This document shows positions 1 to 8,602 of a DNA stretch of 64,000 nucleotides, piece by piece. Each line of letters opens with the position of its first letter. Position 1 is the stretch's first letter. Origin of the DNA: Vibrio superstes (GTDB lineage Bacteria > Pseudomonadota > Gammaproteobacteria > Enterobacterales > Vibrionaceae). Below the pieces are notes generated by a model. That model ran no database searches, was not told where the DNA came from, and saw only the letters and a program-made list of their open reading frames with translations. Location: NCBI RefSeq assembly GCF_003569005.1, contig NZ_BCUR01000001.1:124001-188000 (forward strand). The letters run 5' to 3'. The position numbers and the translations under genes were made by a program.

Positions 1-1694
1 CCCAAGCCGATTTTTGTCACTTTATGGTCTTTGACATCCGCCACTACCCAATGCAGTCCATACCAATCAAAGCTATCGCCGAGCACAGGGTATGCACCTA
101 GTTTAAGCTCGACCAGTTCCTTTAGTGGCATATCGCCTTCCTCTTCTAAAACGGAAAGGCCATAGTAACCCGTTACATCACTCACGCGGCAGTTGATATC
201 TAAGAAGAAATCACCAAAGAAGCGTGGAACAACCTCATCTTCTGGTGCCTCACTGAACAACAGGCTTAAAGCGTCGAGATCCTTGTCTTGTCCTAGCACA
301 CAAAGGGTATCATTGGCTTGTAAAACGGTACTTCCTGATGGGTGTAGCAACTCCTCATCACGAAATAGCGCCGTAATGCGTGTTCCTTCAGGCATAGTCA
401 GTCGCTTTAAAGGCTCTCCCACACACCATTTTTCTTCTTTTAATCGGTAGACAAACATTTCCCACTCACTGGCGCGAAAAATCTCAATGCCACTTCTTGA
501 TATCGGCGTTGGCTTAGGAGGTAAAGTAACATCTGCCATTCGTGCCGCTTTCATCAAGGTCCCACCTTGTACGAGCAGAGATACCATCACCACGAAAAAG
601 GCAATATTGAAGTACAGCTCGGCATTGGGAAGTCCTGCAACCATTGGGAAAACGGCTAAAATGATAGGCACCGCGCCCCTTAAACCAACCCAAGAAATGA
701 ATTTACGTTCTTTGCTAGTAAAGCTCTTAAATGGCATCAAGCCAATCCATACCGCTAGTGGTCTAGCAAACAAAATCATGCCGAACGCCAGCACCAGTGC
801 TGGAACCATAATCTCTAGCAAAGTCGCTGGTTTCACCAGTAAACCTAACACCAAGAACATCACAATCTGACTCATCCAAGTCATGCCATCGAGCACGTTC
901 AGTATCGAATGTCGGAAACTGGTCGGCTTATTACCAATTAGCAAACCCGTTAAATAGATAGATAAAATACCACTGCCACCTAGCTTGTTGGACAATGCAA
1001 ACAAGGAGATACCACCTGCGACTACCAGAACCGAGTACAAGCCTTCGTGCAACTCTACTCTATTGATGAGTGCCCATAGCAGCCAACCGCCACCAAGGCC
1101 GACCAAGGCTCCTACTCCAAACTGCATACCAAAACTAGTGGCTAAGAATGACAAGCCAAGATCAGCTTCAGGATTACCAAGTACCGCAATCAGGGTGACC
1201 GTCAAGAAGACCGCCATTGGGTCGTTGGTACCAGACTCAATTTCTAAGGTAGAGCCTACTCGCTCGTTTAGACTTTGTCCCTTCAGCATAGAAAATACGG
1301 CAGCTGCATCCGTTGAGCCGACAATTGCTCCGACTAAAATACCTTGCAATAAGGTCAGATCGAATAACCACGCTGCCATTAAACCAGTAAAGGTTGAAGT
1401 CAGCGCTACGCCTATGGTTGCGAGTGACAATGAAGGCCAGAAGGCCACCTTGAAACTGGATACCTTGGTTCGCATGCCACCATCAAGAAGGATAATGGCC
1501 AATGCAAGATTGCTGATTAAATAAGTTAATGAGTGATCATTGAAATCAATCTGACCTGGCCCATCTTCACCCGCAAGCATACCGACAACCAAAAAAATAA
1601 GTAGAATCGGCACACCTAGCTTGGAAGATGCTCTGGTCAAAAGAACACTGAGTACTATAAGAACCGCTCCTGTTAAGAACAGGCTATCGATCAT
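1..1694 (-). CDS. nhaP2: K+/H+ antiporter NhaP2 (CvrA), truncated by window edge
   Basis: Inner-membrane CPA1-type cation/proton antiporter that expels K+ in exchange for H+. The reading frame starts at ATG 1694 and stays open to base 1, giving about 564 residues; the family is usually near 575-580, so little is missing. The first two thirds are hydrophobic transmembrane segments and include the ESGTNDP motif typical of CPA antiporters. The last third is soluble and resembles the TrkA-C and CorC/HlyC-like regulatory regions of NhaP2. The gene stands alone and is divergent from the nfeD gene across a 248-bp gap. Family assignment is firm; ion preference is inferred from the family. Confidence 0.93.
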   Translation of the reverse strand, partial: MIDSLFLTGAVLIVLSVLLTRASSKLGVPILLIFLVVGMLAGEDGPGQIDFNDHSLTYLISNLALAIILLDGGMRTKVSSFKVAFWPSLSLATIGVALTSTFTGLMAAWLFDLTLLQGILVGAIVGSTDAAAVFSMLKGQSLNERVGSTLEIESGTNDPMAVFLTVTLIAVLGNPEADLGLSFLATSFGMQFGVGALVGLGGGWLLWALINRVELHEGLYSVLVVAGGISLFALSNKLGGSGILSIYLTGLLIGNKPTSFRHSILNVLDGMTWMSQIVMFLVLGLLVKPATLLEIMVPALVLAFGMILFARPLAVWIGLMPFKSFTSKERKFISWVGLRGAVPIILAVFPMVAGLPNAELYFNIAFFVVMVSLLVQGGTLMKAARMADVTLPPKPTPISRSGIEIFRASEWEMFVYRLKEEKWCVGEPLKRLTMPEGTRITALFRDEELLHPSGSTVLQANDTLCVLGQDKDLDALSLLFSEAPEDEVVPRFFGDFFLDINCRVSDVTGYYGLSVLEEEGDMPLKELVELKLGAYPVLGDSFDWYGLHWVVADVKDHKVTKIGL

Positions 1695-1942
1695 ATTTAC
1701 GTCCAATTGTTCCTCACTTTTCGTTACAGTTCATTGAGTAAAAATTATAACAAAGTAATTCTTATAGCTCTTTGCTATATTACGATGTGAAATATCTTGC
1801 AACAGTTCTATGCAAGGCTTTGCCCGATTACCGATGCAAACTATGTAAAATATCAAACTCTTCATCATTAATATCAAGGCTTACCCCACCCAGACTATAC
1901 TTACTCTAGATGTTCATCAGATCCCTGTAAAAGGAGGACTGC

Positions 1943-3310
1943 ATGAGATTACTTCTATTATGGCTTATGTCATTGCTATTGTTTGCTGGTCAAACTCTTG
2001 CAAGCACTATTTGGGTCATTCCAGTCAAAGGCCCCATCGGCCCTGCTGTCAGCGACTACCTCTCTCGAGAAATCCAACAAGCACATGTCAACGACGTTAG
2101 CCTAGTGATACTAAAAATGGATACCCCTGGCGGTCTAGACAGCGCTATGCGAGATATCATCCATTCAATCACCACATCATCCGTGCCAATCGCGACTTGG
2201 GTGGGGCCTTCTGGCGCAAGAGCGGCCAGCGCTGGAACCTATATCTTGTTAGCGAGCCACGTCGCAGCCATGGCTGAGGCTACGAATCTTGGCGCCGCCA
2301 CTCCCGTCGCCTTAGGTGGTTCGCCCAAGCCGCCAGGCACCAGCGATGAGGCTGACAATTCAAGCTCTAACAAAACAAAAGATGGAACCAGTGATAAAAA
2401 CCAGCAAGTCCCCGCCAAGACAGCTATGGAAAAGAAAGTAATTAATGATGCCAAGGCCTATATCAAGGGTCTTGCAAAACTTCATAACCGAAATGCCGAA
2501 TGGGCCGAAAAGGCCGTCAGTGAAGCCGCCAGTCTTGATGCAATTGAAGCATTGGAACTCAATGTTATTGATTATGTGGTTAACACACCCAACGAACTTG
2601 TCGCCGCTATTGAGGGCATTACTGTTACTGTGAACAACCAACAAGTGACATTGTCACTATTGCCAGCAAACTATGAACAACGAATTCCTGATTGGCGCGC
2701 CGAAATGTTAGCGGTTATTACCAATCCCAATGTCGCTTATATCTTGATGCTCATCGGTATCTACGGCTTGTTGTTGGAGTTCTATAACCCTGGCATTGGT
2801 TTACCTGGGGTTCTGGGGGGCATTTGTCTGCTTTTAGCGATGTATTCGCTGCAGATGATGCCCGTCAACTATGCTGGTCTCGCCTTACTGTTACTTGGCA
2901 TAGCCCTGATGATTGCAGAAGCATTTAACCCAAGCTTTGGAGTATTGGGGCTCGGTGGTGTGGTTGCATTTGTGCTTGGTTCGATATTTCTTATGGACAG
3001 TGACCTACCTAGCTTCCAGATAGCCATACCGTTGATCCTCGGTGTTGCCATATTTTCAGCGGCTCTGATCATCATCACCCTTGGCATGCTAATGAAGGTT
3101 AGAAATAGACGCGTGACCACAGGCCTTGAGACCTATCCAGGAAAAACGGCCATCGTCAGTGAAGACTTTATTAACGGAAAAGGCAGAGTCCAATTAGATG
3201 GAGCGCTCTGGCATGCTCTAGGTAATACAGAACTCAAACATGGAGATAAAGTCACCATCGAATCGATCAATGGACTGACCCTAACGGTGAGCCCAAGTGC
3301 CAAAAAATAG
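1943..3310 (+). CDS. NfeD-family membrane serine protease (ClpP-class)
   Basis: Membrane-bound protease of the NfeD1b type, 455 residues. A signal peptide covers about residues 1-20. The ClpP/S49-like domain carries the MDTPGG motif (about 60-64) and the likely nucleophile Ser96 in GARAASAG; the general-base Lys is probably Lys164 or Lys165 in MEKKVINDA. Hydrophobic segments fill about residues 255-390, and a C-terminal OB-fold NfeD domain follows. An unusually Ser/Asn/Asp/Lys-rich linker (about 127-160) sits between the nucleophile and the Lys. An AAGGAGG box precedes the ATG. The slipin gene starts 9 bp downstream, matching the known NfeD-stomatin pairing in which the protease cleaves the C-terminus of its slipin. 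Confidence 0.9.
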   Translation: MRLLLLWLMSLLLFAGQTLASTIWVIPVKGPIGPAVSDYLSREIQQAHVNDVSLVILKMDTPGGLDSAMRDIIHSITTSSVPIATWVGPSGARAASAGTYILLASHVAAMAEATNLGAATPVALGGSPKPPGTSDEADNSSSNKTKDGTSDKNQQVPAKTAMEKKVINDAKAYIKGLAKLHNRNAEWAEKAVSEAASLDAIEALELNVIDYVVNTPNELVAAIEGITVTVNNQQVTLSLLPANYEQRIPDWRAEMLAVITNPNVAYILMLIGIYGLLLEFYNPGIGLPGVLGGICLLLAMYSLQMMPVNYAGLALLLLGIALMIAEAFNPSFGVLGLGGVVAFVLGSIFLMDSDLPSFQIAIPLILGVAIFSAALIIITLGMLMKVRNRRVTTGLETYPGKTAIVSEDFINGKGRVQLDGALWHALGNTELKHGDKVTIESINGLTLTVSPSAKK

Positions 3311-3319
3311 GAGGCGCGT

Positions 3320-4102
3320 ATGCTTTACACAACAGCAGTCATTGTCGTTCTCGTTATTGCCTTAGCAACACAGGTCTTCAAGGTGTTAAGGGAGTACGAG
3401 CGAGGGGTGGTCTTTTTTCTTGGTCGATTCCAAGAGGTTAAAGGCCCTGGGCTAATCATTTTAATTCCCATCGTTCAGCAAATGGTACGCGTGGACCTGC
3501 GAACCATCGTATTGGATGTCCCAACGCAGGATCTTATTACCAAAGATAACGTCTCGGTACGAGTCAATGCCGTGGTCTATTTCCGTGTCGTTGACCCACA
3601 GATGGCCATCAATAATATCGAAAGCTACAGCGATGCCACCAGCCAGCTTTCACAAACCACGCTTCGCTCGGTTCTGGGCCAGCATGAGTTGGATGAGTTG
3701 TTGTCTGAGAGAGAAAGGCTTAATAAAGATCTTCAGGCCATACTCGACCAGCAAACCGATGATTGGGGCATTAAAATCGCGACCGTAGAGGTTAAGCATG
3801 TGGATCTGAATGAAAGCATGGTACGAGCCCTCGCCCGCCAGGCAGAGGCAGAGCGAAATCGCCGTGCAAAAATCATTCATGCTACCGGTGAGTTAGAGGC
3901 ATCTAACAAGCTTAAAGAGGCCGCCGAAATGCTCAATAAAGCGCCAAACGCCTTACAACTTCGCTATATGCAAACGCTCACAGAGATCACTACGGATAAA
4001 ACATCGACTATTGTGTTTCCAATGCCCATCAATCTAGTTGAAGCTGTGAATGACATCGCAAAGGCAATAAACAAAGAGAATGGAGACAAGGAGAAGGGAT
4101 AA
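3320..4102 (+). CDS. Slipin (stomatin/SPFH-domain membrane protein)
   Basis: SPFH-domain protein of 260 residues, partner of the upstream NfeD protease. One N-terminal transmembrane helix (about 2-20) is followed by the conserved slipin start [13 protein letters not shown], the SPFH domain (about 25-185) and an Ala/Glu-rich coiled region (about 175-225). It probably forms oligomeric membrane microdomain scaffolds, as stomatins do. AGGAGG lies 5 bp before the ATG, and the 9-bp gap to nfeD indicates one operon. Its role in this organism, perhaps membrane quality control, is inferred from the family. Confidence 0.92.
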   Translation: MLYTTAVIVVLVIALATQVFKVLREYERGVVFFLGRFQEVKGPGLIILIPIVQQMVRVDLRTIVLDVPTQDLITKDNVSVRVNAVVYFRVVDPQMAINNIESYSDATSQLSQTTLRSVLGQHELDELLSERERLNKDLQAILDQQTDDWGIKIATVEVKHVDLNESMVRALARQAEAERNRRAKIIHATGELEASNKLKEAAEMLNKAPNALQLRYMQTLTEITTDKTSTIVFPMPINLVEAVNDIAKAINKENGDKEKG

Positions 4103-4148
4103 GCGCACTGACTGGCCTTTAAAAATTTTTTATCGTGTAAGTCTTTCT

Positions 4149-4179
4149 ACAGGCACCTTGTTTATTTTAGGGTGCCTGT
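4149..4179. terminator. Stem-loop between convergent genes
   Basis: Perfect 9-bp arms, ACAGGCACC and GGTGCCTGT, with a 13-base A/T-rich loop. It lies between the slipin gene and the convergent small gene. No strong T-run follows on either strand, so terminator function is probable but not certain. Confidence 0.5.
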
Positions 4180-4197
4180 TCGTGATAAAGACCTAAT

Positions 4198-4374
4198 CTA
4201 TTTAGCGTCAACCATGCTAGCCAGATTCAGGTTTTCAGCCTCGATACGCTCAAGTATCTCATCTTCATGCTTCTGCTTTTCATGCATCGCATCTATTAAC
4301 TTGCGATCGAGCTCAGCAAAATACCTATTTTCGTCTGCTCGGCCGTGTAAGCGTAGTTTTTCTGTAAAGTCCAT
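4198..4374 (-). CDS. Small charged hypothetical protein, 58 aa
   Basis: Encodes a highly charged, predicted helical protein (MDFTEKLRLHGRADENRYF...). I do not recognise a domain. The start at 4374 was chosen because GAGGT lies 7 bp upstream; the frame extends 10 codons further without a ribosome binding site. The helix-rich, hydrophilic sequence suggests a cytoplasmic protein. It is convergent with the slipin gene and immediately precedes, on the other side, the first copy of the 162-bp repeat. Its coding character and ribosome binding site support a real gene; function is unknown. Confidence 0.6.
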   Translation of the reverse strand: MDFTEKLRLHGRADENRYFAELDRKLIDAMHEKQKHEDEILERIEAENLNLASMVDAK

Positions 4375-4408
4375 GACAGTCACCTCTACAGTTTGTCCTA
4401 ACACTATA

Positions 4409-4570
4409 ATACCAATCGTAGTAAATAACTGCTCATTCTAGCTTGTTAAAACACTCGATAACGGCGTTAGAATTTTTGATTGTAGAATAACGACTTATCA
4501 AAAAGTTCTGCCTAGTTATCCAGCGTTTTTCCTACGCTATTTCTCACCACTTACTTACTGTGATTGGTAT
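4409..4570. repeat. 162-bp MITE-like repeat, copy 1
   Basis: Ends are inverted copies of ATACCAATC, extending to about 20 bp with a few mismatches. A second copy of identical length lies at 5779-5940 in the same orientation and differs at about six positions. The interior has weaker internal symmetry and no coding potential. This copy fills the gap between the 58-residue gene and the ATP-grasp gene; bases 4571-4759 hold only the leader of the latter. Confidence 0.8.
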
Positions 4571-4759
4571 AAGTATAGTTGCTGGTAAGCGATCCTACTC
4601 TGGCATTCGAGCCAATTCCCCCTGTTCTCCAATCAAATTAATCGGTTATAAGTTAGTCCGATTTCTTATAGGCAACGGCGTTTTATCGCTAGCTTTCAAT
4701 CTCAGAGTTGGCAATAGTTATTTGATTAGGAACAACACCAGTAAACACAAGGAACAGGT

Positions 4760-5713
4760 ATGAAATCGATCTATATATTGCACGAGAATGAGGAATGGAT
4801 TGTGCCTCTTCGTGAAGCATTCGATAAGTTGAATGTACCTGCCAAGGAATGGTTTGTTAACGAGGGTCATATTGAGTTTGATACCGTTCCAGAAGATGCG
4901 GTTTATTACAATCGAATGAGTGCATCATCACACACTCGCGATCATAGGTATGCCCCCGAATTAACGCGAGTTATTGATAAGTGGCTTGACCTTAATAACG
5001 CTACCGTAGTGAACGGAAATGGTGTGATAGATCTGGAGGTATGCAAGATATCTCAATATACCGCGTTGCAAAAAGTAGGGATCGCAACACCTAAGACTCA
5101 AGCGGTCGTCGGAGCTGATTTCATTGTTTCGGCTGCAGAGAAGTTTAATACTTGGCCCCTGATCATTAAGCCAAACCGTGGTGGTAAAGGACTGGGTGTT
5201 GAAAAGTTCAATTCACTAGACGATGTTAAGCTTGGCCTCAGACGACTCAAAGCAGATAGCCCGCTCGATGGTATTTGGCTACTACAAGAGTATGTAAAAT
5301 CCACTGAACCTTACATTGTTCGCTGTGAGTATGTCGGCGGTAAGTTTCTATATGCGGTTAAGGTTTCAACTGAGGGTGGGTTTGAGCTATGCCCTGCAGA
5401 TGGGTGTTCAATTGAAAATGCATTTTGCCCCGCTTTTGAAGACGATAAACCAGCGCCAGAAAAAGATAAGTTTGAAATCACCAATATCCTCGATGATTCA
5501 CCGTTAATTAAGCTTCACGAGCAATTCCTAGCTGATAACCAAATCGATATCGCAGGAATAGAGGTAATCTGCGATCAGAATGGAAAGTGGTACTCCTATG
5601 ATGTAAATACCAACACCAACTATAACTCTAAAGCTGAGATAAAAGCTGGCGTGCCAACATCTGGTATGGAAGCTATTGCTGACTATTTAGTGAAACTGGC
5701 TGAATCGTCGTAA
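4760..5713 (+). CDS. RimK-like ATP-grasp ligase
   Basis: Predicted ATP-grasp carboxylate-amine ligase of 317 residues, in the RimK / alpha-L-glutamate ligase group that joins an amino acid to a carboxylate through an acyl-phosphate. Visible ATP-grasp features are the nucleotide-binding segment WPLIIKPNRGGKGLGV (about 133-148), the LLQEYV strand, and the C-terminal metal-binding Asp-Val-Asn-Thr-Asn run (about 278-282). AAGGAACAGGT precedes the ATG. It is monocistronic and bracketed by two direct 162-bp repeats. Substrate unknown; candidates are peptide or cofactor tailing as in RimK or CofF. Confidence 0.75.
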   Translation: MKSIYILHENEEWIVPLREAFDKLNVPAKEWFVNEGHIEFDTVPEDAVYYNRMSASSHTRDHRYAPELTRVIDKWLDLNNATVVNGNGVIDLEVCKISQYTALQKVGIATPKTQAVVGADFIVSAAEKFNTWPLIIKPNRGGKGLGVEKFNSLDDVKLGLRRLKADSPLDGIWLLQEYVKSTEPYIVRCEYVGGKFLYAVKVSTEGGFELCPADGCSIENAFCPAFEDDKPAPEKDKFEITNILDDSPLIKLHEQFLADNQIDIAGIEVICDQNGKWYSYDVNTNTNYNSKAEIKAGVPTSGMEAIADYLVKLAESS

Positions 5714-5724
5714 TCCTCGCCTTT

Positions 5725-5763
5725 GATGAAATGGCTTTTCGAACACTTCTAAGCCATTTCATC
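5725..5763 (+). terminator. Stem-loop after the ATP-grasp gene
   Basis: Perfect 13-bp arms GATGAAATGGCTT and AAGCCATTTCATC around a 13-base loop, starting 12 bp after the stop codon. There is no clear T-run, so it may be a Rho-assisted or bidirectional terminator. Confidence 0.55.
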
Positions 5764-5778
5764 GAGCTTGTTCATCTA

Positions 5779-5940
5779 ATACCAATCGTAGTAAATAACT
5801 GCTCATCCTAGCTTGTTAAAACACTCGATAACGGCGTTAGAATTTTTGATTGTAGAATAACGACTTATCAAAAATTTCTGCCTTGTTATCCAGCGTTTTT
5901 CCTACGCTATTTCTGACCTCTTACTTACTGTGATTGGTAT
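5779..5940. repeat. 162-bp MITE-like repeat, copy 2
   Basis: Second copy of the element at 4409-4570, same length and orientation, about 96% identical by eye. Terminal ATACCAATC / GATTGGTAT inverted ends are intact. Its right end lies 15 bp from the stop codon of the AraC gene. Confidence 0.8.
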
Positions 5941-5955
5941 AACGATTTTATCGAG

Positions 5956-6939
5956 CTAGTGTGTTTGACCTGGCGTTCTGCCGGTGACTCTTTTATACAT
6001 TCGAATAAAAGAAGACGCGTTGCTGTAGCCTAAATGTGCTGCTAAATCTTCTATTTCAAACCTGCCCTTCTCGTATCTAAGGTCGAACAACTCAACGCAA
6101 AGAGTATTCGTAATCTCCTTAAGTGAGACTCCTTCTTTGCTTAGCCTATGTTGGATTGTTCGCTTTGGTATCCCAAATACGTCTGCGACCTCCGGAGTCG
6201 CCACATTACCAAACCCTATATAGGGTCTTATCCCTAGTTTCAGCTCTTCAGAAAAAGTCGTGGTTTGTAGAGGCCTAGGTGCGGTACTTTTAGTTCCTCT
6301 GGTCTTTTTGACCCTTTGCTGCAGGAACTCACTATCTAGTGCCAACATTGTATGGGGTTGAGAGATATACACCTGAGCATCGCCGACACCTAATAAGCTA
6401 GAAAGGCTCATGTTCGATTCATGTTGCAAATATAACGCCTTAACAAACCCTTTTTGCTGAGAAACATAACGTAAAAACGCACAAGTGATGGCAATGACAA
6501 ACAACTCAGTCACTAATGAGTGTCGAGAATTATGGGTAAAATGGGTAAATTCACTGGCGCTGAGCGTATAGGTTACAAAGGTGTCACCATCGACCGCTAT
6601 CTCAAACTTTGCGTTATCCGCGCCTGATTTTAACCAAGTTTTGAACCGCTCAAGTGACTCTAAAATTGTTTGATTTGCACTTGAAAGCTCGGCAGGCAAA
6701 TATCGCACGATCTCCATACCCACCTTCTCATAAAAGTGAGTGATTTCTGATCGCTCTATATTATCTGCGATGACCAAAACTAGATGTGTGCAGGGAAACC
6801 TAGGATGTACTATCAAGTCTTCACGCTCTAATCTAGGAGCGAACAGTTTGAGAGCATCACTTACTCCTGGTAAATGCTTGTAATCGTGTCCGATAGAATA
6901 CAAAGCCCTTGCGGTTTCGATATAAAATAGTTGTGTCAT
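5956..6939 (-). CDS. AraC-family transcriptional regulator
   Basis: DNA-binding regulator of 327 residues. The C-terminal AraC helix-turn-helix domain covers about residues 230-327, with the second helix pair around DLAAHLGYSNASSFIRMYKRVTGRTP, a standard AraC signature. The N-terminal 200 residues match the uncharacterised ligand-sensing domain of OruR/ArgR-type AraC proteins. It follows the lipid kinase gene by 14 bp on the same strand, so the two may be cotranscribed. Effector and targets unknown. Confidence 0.85.
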   Translation of the reverse strand: MTQLFYIETARALYSIGHDYKHLPGVSDALKLFAPRLEREDLIVHPRFPCTHLVLVIADNIERSEITHFYEKVGMEIVRYLPAELSSANQTILESLERFKTWLKSGADNAKFEIAVDGDTFVTYTLSASEFTHFTHNSRHSLVTELFVIAITCAFLRYVSQQKGFVKALYLQHESNMSLSSLLGVGDAQVYISQPHTMLALDSEFLQQRVKKTRGTKSTAPRPLQTTTFSEELKLGIRPYIGFGNVATPEVADVFGIPKRTIQHRLSKEGVSLKEITNTLCVELFDLRYEKGRFEIEDLAAHLGYSNASSFIRMYKRVTGRTPGQTH

Positions 6940-6953
6940 CTTGATACTTAGCT

Positions 6954-7865
6954 TTAGGCCTTATTTCGATTACGCAATATTGGAGTCGTGTCTGGGAGCA
7001 CCAATTTAATACTACTAGGGAGTACTTTTATCGTCACATCTTGCGGTGACATTGGCTCCCCGTCTAAATTAACTGGCATAGACTGTTCGGAATGCCACTC
7101 AATCGTTTGAATACTGTGTCTATGCACAAATTGAGTAGAGGGGCCTTCCTGTAATTCTTGAAGCTCTTCGAGGACGATAGGAATATCGCTAGCAATGAAA
7201 CCCTCGATATAGAACAGCTCAAACACTCCGTCATCAATATACGCCTGTGGAGCTAATGGCTGCCCGCCACCCGCGGTTCTGCCGTTGCATACAGCCCCAA
7301 CCACCACATTCGCAAGTGTCGCTTTATCATCGTGAATGACTGTGCCAGGAAAGGGCTGAAAGTTTATAGCCTGAACTAGGCCAGACAGCGTATAAGCACC
7401 TCCTCCTAGAAAGTTCTTCAGTACAACCGGAGTCGTCGCTGTTACCTGAGCGCCAAACCCTGCCGTTGCAATATTCATGAAGTATTTTTCATTGGCTGAA
7501 CCTGCATCAACCCAATAACTCTCTCCCGATATCGCCAAGTTAAGAGCATCAATAGGTTCTGATGGGATCTCACACGCTGTGGCAAAATCATTAGCCGTCC
7601 CTAGAGGCAAGACAGATAATTCTAAATGGTTAAGATCATGCTTAAGAACCGCACTGACCACTTCGTTGACTGTGCCATCGCCGCCTCCTACGATTAGCCG
7701 CTTAACACCTTGTTCGGCAGCCTCTCGCACCAGTCGCTCAACATCCCCCTCTTCCCATGTAGGACGAACTTGAAGGTCATACCCTTGCTCTCGGAGAGCA
7801 TAAACCGCCTCTCTAACGCTCTCTAGACCGGCCTTTTTTCCATTAAGTATCAATCGAGTCAACAT
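6954..7865 (-). CDS. yegS: YegS-type lipid kinase (diacylglycerol kinase fold)
   Basis: Cytoplasmic lipid kinase of 303 residues that phosphorylates a membrane lipid (phosphatidylglycerol for E. coli YegS). The GGGDGTVNEV motif of the DAGK catalytic domain lies near residue 60, followed by LPLGTANDFA. Start set at ATG 7865: AAGGAG lies 8 bp upstream, and the in-frame GTG at 7874 overlaps that box. The AraC gene follows 14 bp downstream. Confidence 0.88.
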   Translation of the reverse strand: MLTRLILNGKKAGLESVREAVYALREQGYDLQVRPTWEEGDVERLVREAAEQGVKRLIVGGGDGTVNEVVSAVLKHDLNHLELSVLPLGTANDFATACEIPSEPIDALNLAISGESYWVDAGSANEKYFMNIATAGFGAQVTATTPVVLKNFLGGGAYTLSGLVQAINFQPFPGTVIHDDKATLANVVVGAVCNGRTAGGGQPLAPQAYIDDGVFELFYIEGFIASDIPIVLEELQELQEGPSTQFVHRHSIQTIEWHSEQSMPVNLDGEPMSPQDVTIKVLPSSIKLVLPDTTPILRNRNKA

Positions 7866-7989
7866 GTTAACCACTCCTTAGTCACTACCATAATCTAGCA
7901 GGTATAACGGGAGTAAGGTACAGCAAAGCAAGCAGACGGGGATGCGGATGGCTTAAAGTTTCCTCTGAACAGCCTGAGCACTTAATGGT

Positions 7990-8487
7990 TCAAAAGCTGT
8001 AACTGATTAAGATTGGGAGTAAAAAATACACTGCGTTGTAGAAGATATGCAGAACAATAGAGGGATAGACGCTGTTGTGTTTATCTCTAAAATATCCAAA
8101 CAACAAGGACGGGAAAAATACACCTATAGACCAGATTGGAGCATGGCTAGATAAATGAAACGCAGTAAACAATAAGGAGCAGCAAAGGTTTGCTCTTGTG
8201 AAGCCAATCAGGTGCTTTCGCCCCCAATCCAACCTTAATAACCTGCCCTGCAATATACCCCTAAACAACAGTTCTTCAATTACAGGCGACACCAGCACGG
8301 CCACTAATAATGTCTGCAAAAATTGTTCTGCGTTTAAATCTGGGACATGATCAGAAAATAGTAACAGCCCAACAGCGATTCCAAACAGCCAAGCCGCTGT
8401 AAACTGTCGATCAGAAACCCATCGCCTATCACCTCGCAAAGCAAGTTCATCTAACACGCCAAATCTGCTCGGTTTTAGGTAGTGCAT
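7990..8487 (-). CDS. Glutamic intramembrane protease of CPBP/MrtJ type
   Basis: Small CPBP (CAAX-like) membrane protease, 165 residues, resembling the JDVT-CTERM processing enzyme MrtJ. Catalytic motifs are complete: EELLFRG (Glu71, Glu72, Arg76), His111 in TAFH, and HIFYN (His147, Asn151). About four to five hydrophobic segments are visible. Start chosen at ATG 8487, which follows GGGAGG; a longer in-frame extension would run through a GC-rich stem-loop with no ribosome binding site. It lies 115 bp downstream of the JDVT-CTERM-like protein gene on the same strand, its likely substrate. MrtJ assignment rests on size, motifs and pairing. Confidence 0.78.
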   Translation of the reverse strand: MHYLKPSRFGVLDELALRGDRRWVSDRQFTAAWLFGIAVGLLLFSDHVPDLNAEQFLQTLLVAVLVSPVIEELLFRGILQGRLLRLDWGRKHLIGFTRANLCCSLLFTAFHLSSHAPIWSIGVFFPSLLFGYFRDKHNSVYPSIVLHIFYNAVYFLLPILISYSF

Positions 8488-8494
8488 GAAGGCA

Positions 8495-8552
8495 TAACCT
8501 CCCTTGTTGTTGCAAAAAGGCCGACACCTTTTTCTATTGAGGCCGGCTTGGT
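8495..8552 (-). promoter_or_regulatory. GC-rich imperfect stem-loop between substrate and protease genes
   Basis: On the minus strand GCCGGCC and GTCGGCC segments can pair around an A-rich loop and are followed by a T5 run at about 8513-8517. This resembles an attenuator or leaky terminator lowering protease expression relative to its substrate. Pairing is imperfect and the boundary approximate. Confidence 0.4.
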
Positions 8553-8602
8553 CATTTACCGATTCTGAAAATCCATCGCACGCCACGATGTTGAGTTAAC
8601 AA

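Noticed and set aside
4560..4763. 67-codon plus-strand frame between the first repeat and the ATP-grasp gene
   Set aside because: It begins inside the repeat end, has no ribosome binding site and overlaps the leader of the real gene.
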